Shown: positions 56,990 through 64,000 of the stretch, piece after piece
Layout of the letters: each line of letters begins with the position of its first letter
Position numbering within the stretch: position 1 is the first letter of the stretch
Made by a program: the position numbers and the translations under genes
NCBI GenBank assembly: GCA_030737835.1
Contig: CM060855.1
Location: forward strand, 248,001-312,000
Origin: Acorus gramineus
Taxonomy: Eukaryota; Streptophyta; Magnoliopsida; Acorales; Acoraceae
DNA: 64,000 nt
Direction of reading: 5' to 3'
Notes under the pieces: generated by a model
The model's database searches: none
What the model was told of the DNA's origin: nothing
Seen by the model: the letters and a program-made list of their open reading frames with translations, nothing else

Positions 56990-59900
56990 CTATGAACCAT
57001 CTGGTCCGGCAGCTTCAGTTGTCTGTTCAATGGATTCTTGAAGAATGCCGGATGGAACACTTTTAGAACCGAGACCAGTGGAGACTTTAACATCTGCTGG
57101 TCTAAGAAGCCGATCCCCAACAACAAATCCACGACGAAGTTCTTGAATTATAATGCCCACCTTAAACTGCTTAGACTCTTCACGTGCAATGGCCTCATGC
57201 AGCTTCACCTCAAATGAAAGGAAGTTTACATCAACACATATCACCAAACTGCTGCCTACGGTATGCCACTTGGCAAGCGGCAGAAAGCACAGAATACGAG
57301 GGTAGGTGTCTAATAAAAGAACAAATAATCCATACCACCCTATTTCATTGGAATGTACATTCGGAGTAACATATTTAGAAACCAATACCAGGCTGTTAGG
57401 TTGTATCCAAATGAGACAACGCGTCTCAAATATCAAGCGTGTTATATGTATATATGCACTTCAATTTTTGGAGTAGCTGTCTTGATTATGCATTCAAATA
57501 GGTCAGTGTCACTGGAGAAGCAAATAAATTTTGAAAAAAGGAAATGGAGGACCACACATTAGGTTCCAAGCACCAAACACATCTACTATCTATATATATT
57601 CTCCTATACATACACTACAGTGGACTGACAAACTAGCCAACAGCCAGTGACCTGAGGCCTCAAGCCTTCCATTTTTTTCAGAAATGATTCGTTGATCATT
57701 GAAATATATTGAGATGCGCTTATCCAGCGCACTGGACCCAATGACCACTGGCTCCAGCTCTAAGCGATATTATACCTTCAAACATGATACAAGTCAAATA
57801 AACTACCTATCCCTCTTGCATTTTAAATTAAATCCTTCATTTTATCAAGTAAAATGGTTTTTTATCAACTACAACCACTGAAATAAATGGAACAGAAAAA
57901 GGGCAACCAATAGATATGCTAGTTATTATATACCAATTTATGTTGCTTAGATTTTATTTGCAATAAAAATGGATAGTTAAGAAAGGATCATAAATTATAT
58001 AGAAATCTTGTGAACATATAATTGTAACTAGCTTTACACAAAATATCAATGTTCCAAAAATTTATTAAACTGAACTAAATAACAAAATCAGTCATCAAAT
58101 CTAGGCAATATTTAACCTTTTAATTTAGGTTATCCTTTGACATATAACACCCATTCCGAATGGTGGTACAGAAATTTTAACAGGATGTAAATGCACAAGT
58201 CCTGCTGTTGTCACACCTGAGGCCAAAGACCAGCATTTTTTGTTTTAAAATAACCTGGAGAAGAATAATGCATAGACATGTTTTGAAAGTCTGACATCAA
58301 ACCAAAACCAGAATGGCATTCATCATTGAACCTCCTGTCAACAATCATCTAAGCTACAAACTGATCAATATATGAAATTGAACCTGCCATTAACAGCCTT
58401 GTCTCTACCTTTTAAGACATTCCTCCTCAACTCCCTCAATAACAGAGATTCTCCTTGGTTGAACCTCAGTTTTACTAAAGACGCAAACGGGACAAATCAT
58501 CCACTAAACAATACCAACTATGGTCCAATATTGCTTAAAGATATAAATATCTAGCATCCTTATTGTTATTAGGGATAACATAGTAATTAAAAATTCCAAT
58601 CAATATCTCAATACCATGCAATTATACTTCTTTCTATTATTTTCAACTTCGGTATAATTTTCCGACAAACTTGTGAAAAACAAAAAAGAATAAGCAAGCT
58701 TGCCTTCGACTAGCATAACAAATGTCCACTTAAAACAGGAGATGCCACCAACAAAAGAAAGCAGTTACACGCTTAATAAATGTTTCACTTACAGAGGGAT
58801 CGAATGGTTTGCCCACTGTCTCCACAACAGATACACGCCAACTCCTCATGACCTCCACAAACTGCTTGTATATCCCTTGATAACTTGTATTTATCTTCTT
58901 CTCCCTTTCTGTCTCAAGTTTAATCTGTTGTTTGGATCTCTCAAAACTGTCCACAATTGATAACAGGCCCTCAAGCACTTCTCTTTGAGCATCAGATGTC
59001 AAATTGAGTCTATCCTTGTCAGAACGTTTTCTGAAATTCTCAAAGTCGGCTTTCAATCGAAGGAAATTGACTCTCTCAGAAGCTACATCTGTTGTTAGTT
59101 CTGCTGATCGTTGGAGCAATTCATTCTTCTCTCTTTCAATATTATGTATCATTGCCTCTATGTCAGCAACAGTTTTTTCATCTCCATCTAGAATAGCCTC
59201 CTTGTAGGACTGAAGGAGAATCTTTAAACCAGGAAGATTTTTATTTGATTTGCCACCTCCGACATTTTCTTCATCCTCTTCTCCTGTTATTGTCTGAATA
59301 CAAAAACATGATTAAGTAATTATGATATTGTAAAGTTAAGTAGATATACACGCAAGTGGCAACAGAGTTATAGAACCAGTTAGTTTTACCATAACTTGAA
59401 GAATAAAGTTTGCCAACAAATTGTGTGGTGACTTCACAACTATGTATATGGGACTCCCATGTTTCTAAACAGAATAAAACAAAATATACAACCCAATGAC
59501 TCTGCTATGGTCTTTCATATTCGACCAGCAGAAACTAGCATATGCTGATATGCCAGTTCATTCTATAAACATTTCAACATCATAAACATAATAATGCACA
59601 CAGACTCATAATAATGCATACAGACTATAAAGAACGTTCCAACTAATTTGATTGATTCGAAAGGAACTGATTACAAGGAAACACTCGAAGAGAAAAAGTA
59701 GAAAAGAGAGATAAAAGAATCTTCATTACTCAACAAAAACCAATATGCAAATTGTAAAAATCTAGAGAACTCCGCCAAACAATTAAGAGAATATTGCAAA
59801 ACTTGACGTCCAACAGCATTTTCCCTAGGATGTTTATATGGAACCCAGGTTTGCTTCCACCGTCATAAATTGTTGATTGCTGGAACAGCCAATAGTTTCT

Positions 59901-62900
59901 TTCCTCTATCTTCCGATGCCAACAGTTCCCATCCTCCATCCGCCCCAGGCCAATGATTCCAAACCCCTAACAGTCTGCCAGAAAGTAGTTGCAACAAACT
60001 TTTCAAATATTTTCCATTCTAACAACTTCATCTCGTCTTCCTAACAATTTATCCTTAGATTTGTGGGTTTCTACACTTACACATGGGCAAACATATTATC
60101 TATCTAGCCAAATAAGTGGATAAACACATACATCTACTGAACTGACGTGGATCTTATCTGACGACGGCCAGGAGAATGTGTCACCCGCATTATTTCTTGT
60201 GGCAACGGCTGAAGCCCAGTAATTGTTTGAGGGTGACAGTTCCTTCAATAGAAACGCAGTTTCACCTACTTCCTTGATGAATAGCCAGACAATAGTTAGG
60301 TGGAATATGGTGGCTACGCTCTTCAGAGACATCGGAGGTTCTCATGATGGATAGAGGGTGAAGCATCGCCTCTCGCACAAAAAAAAATACATGTTCTTTC
60401 ATGATTCATCCATCATATACTTCTTCATGGTCGTAATACAATGGTCGCGGTAGTACATGACATGCATCATAGGAACTACACCAGATATGGACTCATCTTT
60501 GTATGTGCCTATGGAAATGAAATTTTACATAGTTCCATGACATCTCTGTATCATCACTATAGTGATGATTATAACAAATATTGAAGCCTTGAATTTAGAC
60601 CTAGGGGATGAGATTTACAACAAGAAGCCATAGTGGCATGGACGATGGTCATGTTGACAACTGGCAGCTTCATGATCAAAGAAATGACAATGATGGCCAT
60701 GATGGCAAATGTGGTAATTGATGTGGTTGTTGAGGTGGAGTTGCAAGGAAAAAAGTTAGGCAACTTCTCAATTTCAATGCCCTCGCAACCCTGATGAATC
60801 AAGTTGGCATGAAGCGTTTCCATAGTTGTCTAGGCGGCCAAACGCCTAGCTGTCTAGGCATGCCTATCCGATGCTTAATTATACATGTATGTTATAAGAA
60901 GAAGAATTTATTAATGCTATTCTCTAACTATTCATTTTTTTTCTATAAGTGAAACTGAAATGAGAAAGTTATATTTATAAATGAAAACTATAAAATTATA
61001 ATGCAAAATAGGTTGGGGAAACGAGGAAAGAAACCTACCATCAAGCTAGAACTTGTGCATGATGTTACTTCTTATATACATTGTGGCTTGTTTAACAGTG
61101 AAAAATAAGAAAATCAACAATCTACTGGTCATATGATCCATATGACCATTAAAATTGTTTCATCAATATATTTCAAATGGATATTTTAACTTTCTTTAAC
61201 ACAAGCCAATTAATGATATATTGAAAAAGTTAATTTTTTTTAATCAAATTAGTTTTTTAATCAAAACAATTAGGTTAGATATTTATTTATGTTATTTCAA
61301 TCAAATCCTAGCCATTTATTTGTTTCAATCTCAGCCATCCACAATAAATGAGCCAGGTTCATTAAGCGTCTGCCTGATCCATTTATTATGCCTAGGTGGA
61401 GCAAGCATACCTACATGAGTATACAGCCTAGGCATTGCTGATTAGGCAGACGAACACCTAGCCAAACATGGATCACCTAGGCGTTGCCTAAGCATCGGCC
61501 AAACAACTATGAGCATTTCACAATATATTTGGAGTTACAAAAAGTACCAAGCATATGAACCAGGTGCAAATCGTTCAAACAGGCATTCAATTCGTCATCA
61601 AGATTATTGAATGGAGAGTTGAACATTCAAGTTTCTCGAGCATGGAGCCACATGCTCTCAGGTGGAAAGATGATCAATTTGAATGGCCACAGATATTCGT
61701 GGAGAAAGAAGATGGATCAGTACAACATAGAGATGGAGTTGTTTTGAATCAAGTTACGGTCAAATTAAAGATCAAGTGGTTCTAATGGTTCATGCAAGAA
61801 AGCTCGTGGACACTATTTAGAACATTCAAGGTGGACCTCATGCCAGATCTTTTTTATTCAAGAAAAACATACAGAACTTGTGATAATTGCACATGATGAC
61901 CAATGGCATTGGCCTAGTAAGGCATACTATTACTAATTCCTGTTCAGTAGCCAATCAATGCAAGGTGAACACAAGCTAGTGAGTCAGAATAATAAAAAAC
62001 ATATGAGAGAGAGAAATCTCAAAATCTAGTCATGGTCAAGTTCTGCATAGCTAGTTTACTATACAAGGAGGCTTACGACGACATATTGATTGTAGTAGGA
62101 AGTGCACTATGTGTTCTTGTGCACTCTTGCTTAACCAACGATGTGGGGAAGAGTGGAAACGTCAACAAGAATCATAAAATGTACCAGTAAGTTTAAGCCA
62201 ATGTGGAAAATTATTAGGATATTGCATTGGACCTGGTATACACACATCGATAGATCTCATGGAATCATGTTAGAACGAATACCCCAACTCACAAAAACTA
62301 ATTATTGAATGGTTACTGATAAAAAAGAATCTTAACTACTTAATTGAAGTCTATCTCTTTGAATCATATATATTGTCGCACGTAAGGAGTGATAATGGTT
62401 TGTTGAGATTTGACCCACTTTTTTCTATAAATGCAACAATAAAGAGGATATATGGTTAAACAAAATGTTTTGACATGATAAAGATATATTGCTATAATAT
62501 TTGAGGGTGACAATTTCAAAGAGAACTTCATGAGAATTTATGGGTATCATATAAGTCTCACCATTATTATAGTGTAGTACCACTTTGATTTTTCCCCTAG
62601 ATGCAGGCATTCGTATTACTTTATCATTCTTAATTCTCCTTGAGTTTGCTGTGTGCTTACACAAAAGATGCAACAATCAGTATTAGAGTGATTAGGACCA
62701 CAAAATAAGAAAAGCCGTAGACTTTATCTCACGCACAAACATGCGAAGGTGATAATACATTTTTCACATACCTTCCCTACATGGTACTAATCAGCGTAAA
62801 AACCTGATGATAACAAATCTAACATAAACTTCACGAAACCTTGAAAAATAAAAATAAATTCCTACCCAAAATCAAAAGATCGAACTCAATTTTTTCCAAC

Positions 62901-63362
62901 CCCAATGACTTTGTTTTCAATATTTCATCCTGAACCTATACATAGACCAGTCCCTCTTATTCATGCTTTATAACTCAGGCAACTCCAAATTATACAACAT
63001 TCTGCTAATATTAATAAACAAACAGCTATCACTAAAATCAGTTCCTTCACTTTTCCAATTCACTCTAAAATTCATCAACACGACTAACTATAATCATCTA
63101 TAACGAAAAGAAAGAAAAACTAAAAAAAAAAACATTTCTTCACCTGAGGATCGGACTGAGCGACGTTGAGCGAGACCTTGCGGCGGCGGCGGATGCCGGG
63201 GCCGAAGGAAGAGAAGCTCGCCGACGTCCGGAGGAGGGGGGGCCTCCCGCGGTCGGAAGAGGAGGACGGATTGAGTGAGGATTTGGATTTTAGGGTTATT
63301 AGGGTTTTGGAGGGGGTCAGTAGAGTTTGAGAGAGGGGAGGTCCGTACGTCGAAAGGGACAT
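56990..63362 (-). CDS. CGE1: Chloroplast GrpE nucleotide-exchange factor (3 exons, 310 aa)
   Basis: Minus-strand exons: 63362-63144 (ATG), 59293-58793 and 57202-56990 (TAG), all phase 0, 933 nt. GrpE releases ADP from Hsp70/DnaK. The plastid form serves stromal Hsp70 in import and folding. Exon 1 codes a Ser/Thr/Arg-rich, acid-poor N-terminus typical of a transit peptide. Exon 2 carries the long helix (LRLKADFENFRKRSDKDR) and VVETVGKPFDPS. Exon 3 continues LHEAIAREES, completing the FDPxxHEA motif across the intron, then RRGFVVGDRLLRPADVKVS, the GrpE signature. An alternative acceptor 6 bases upstream (57208) would insert VK. The length fits plant CGE proteins. The leader is GA/CT-rich (63369-63396). 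Intron 1 (3.85 kb) holds a hAT element. No lesion was seen. Confidence 0.92.
60821..61511. mobile_element. Non-autonomous hAT-like element (691 bp) in GrpE intron 1
   Basis: The ends CATAGTTGTCTAGGCGGCCA and, inverted, CATAGTTGTTTGGCCGATGC share CATAGTTGT. CCTAGGCG-type motifs cluster near both ends. Flanks AGCGTTTC (60813-60820) and AGCATTTC (61512-61519) match at 7 of 8 bases. The middle is AT-rich with no coding capacity. Confidence 0.8.
61520..63143. other. Rest of GrpE intron 1, nothing firm recognised
   Basis: A 76-codon ORF (61555-61785, +) has no family resemblance. No mobile element with clear ends was found. Confidence 0.35.
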
Positions 63363-63368
63363 GGTTTT

Positions 63369-63396
63369 ACCTCTCTCTCTCTCTCGCTCGCTCGCT
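63369..63396 (-). repeat. CT/GA-rich microsatellite in the GrpE leader
   Basis: CTCTCTCTCTCTC followed by GCTCGCTCGCTC. On the gene strand it is a GA-rich leader directly before the ATG, a common feature of plant 5' UTRs. Confidence 0.85.
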
Positions 63397-63454
63397 CCGT
63401 CTTCCCTGCTTCGCTCGCAGATTTTGTTGTTAGTTTATTTTAATTAATTTTTGG

Positions 63455-63760
63455 GTAAATTAATTCTGAGTCCTATAGGAACCCCTAAAATATTTTTAGG
63501 TCCCTGAAATATTTAGATTTATTTTTAGGTCCCCATACCCCATAATCTATTATTTCTAGGTCCTTTGAGTAACCGTCACTAAGTTCACCGTTAACATTTT
63601 GATTTTTACCACTCTTTTTCACCGACTGTGTAAATTGTTAACATATTTGAGTACATTGTTTACAAGTCTGGGTACACTGTTAATAGGTCTGATTACATTG
63701 TTAAGACAAAAGTCTGGATACACTATTAATAGGTTTGAGTACATTGTCCATTTCTTATGA
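63455..63760. repeat. Partial copy of the long-TIR MITE family (see 10659)
   Basis: TATTTTTAGGTCCCTGAAAT and repeated 'GTACACTGTTAATAGG' motifs match the left arm and core of 10659-11158. The right arm is missing, with the copia fragment abutting, so this copy is truncated or interrupted. Confidence 0.6.
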
Positions 63761-63774
63761 TTTTAACGATCTTT

Positions 63775-64000
63775 CTTCACATAATATTTTTTATTGCAAA
63801 AGAAGCCAGTCTTCTCAAACTGTTTCTGCTTAGGGTCTTTGATTGATTGAGGCTGAAAATTTTGTTGTGGTTGAGTGTAGTGAAAATCTTGTTTATGTTT
63901 CCCATAATTCTGTTTCTTCTTTCCAAAATTCTTGAAAGGTCTCTTATTTGGTCACCAACAAACTGCATGTGCATTATCTATCTTGTTCATCTTCAGCCTA
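63775..64000 (-). mobile_element. Ty1/copia-type gag fragment, running off the window
   Basis: The minus strand reads FKNFGKKKQNYGKHKQDFHY, then PKQKQFEKTGFFCNKKYYVK. This resembles the basic region and zinc knuckle (CxxC..GHxxxxC) of copia gag. The His of the knuckle is lost and the frame is broken. Confidence 0.5.

Noticed and set aside
57353..57562. 69-codon plus-strand ORF next to GrpE exon 3
   Set aside because: Lies in a GrpE intron and has no family resemblance.
60096..60823. Minus-strand ORFs in GrpE intron 1 as extra exons
   Set aside because: The three-exon model already gives a full-length GrpE in phase. The ORFs have no GrpE resemblance.

Overview
This window is nuclear DNA from a flowering plant. 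The evidence is GT-AG introns, plant gene families (a WDR55-type WD40 protein, a plastid-envelope long-chain acyl-CoA synthetase, a plastid GrpE), and a dense load of plant mobile elements in AT-rich DNA. I cannot name the species. Transposon density and one GC-rich exon fit a non-grass angiosperm with a repeat-rich genome.

Layout. 1-8,754: the 3' part of a WDR55-like gene (+), 10 exons from 4,375. Its upstream part, probably an intron, holds a three-layer nest: an antisense LINE, a hAT element inside it, and another LINE inside the hAT. 9,130-15,288: a LINE split by a hAT, a long-TIR element, and a very AT-rich Helitron-like region with a minisatellite and a further LINE. 15,565-31,537: an intact LACS9-like gene (+), 11 coding exons, 697 aa, with a probable 5'-UTR exon at about 15.6 kb. 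Its long introns carry a decayed Ty3/gypsy element, two TIR elements, a SINE and an antisense LINE. 31,538-36,800: intergenic, with MITEs, a hAT element and a GATC-rich patch. 37,103-38,426: a two-exon gene of an uncharacterised plant family (+). 38,939-48,372: a 9.4-kb Mutator-like element (MULE) with terminal inverted repeats, a decayed transposase (+) and a convergent DUF1985/Ulp1-type protease gene (-). 48,381-56,980: intergenic, with MITEs, a probable solo LTR and LINE tails. 56,990-63,362: a plastid GrpE gene (-), 3 exons, 310 aa. 63,455-64,000: a MULE-type MITE and a Ty1/copia gag fragment.

The four host genes look unrelated in function: a WDxR WD40 protein, fatty-acid activation at the plastid envelope, an unknown protein, and a plastid Hsp70 co-chaperone. 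There is no sign of a gene cluster. The distinctive content is the transposon architecture. Six TIR elements keep identical or near-identical 8-bp target-site duplications (TSDs), so insertion order can be read directly. The MULE carrying a protease gene is the most unusual system. Exon borders were assigned by hand from reading frame, splice dinucleotides and family resemblance. No alignment or database search was run.
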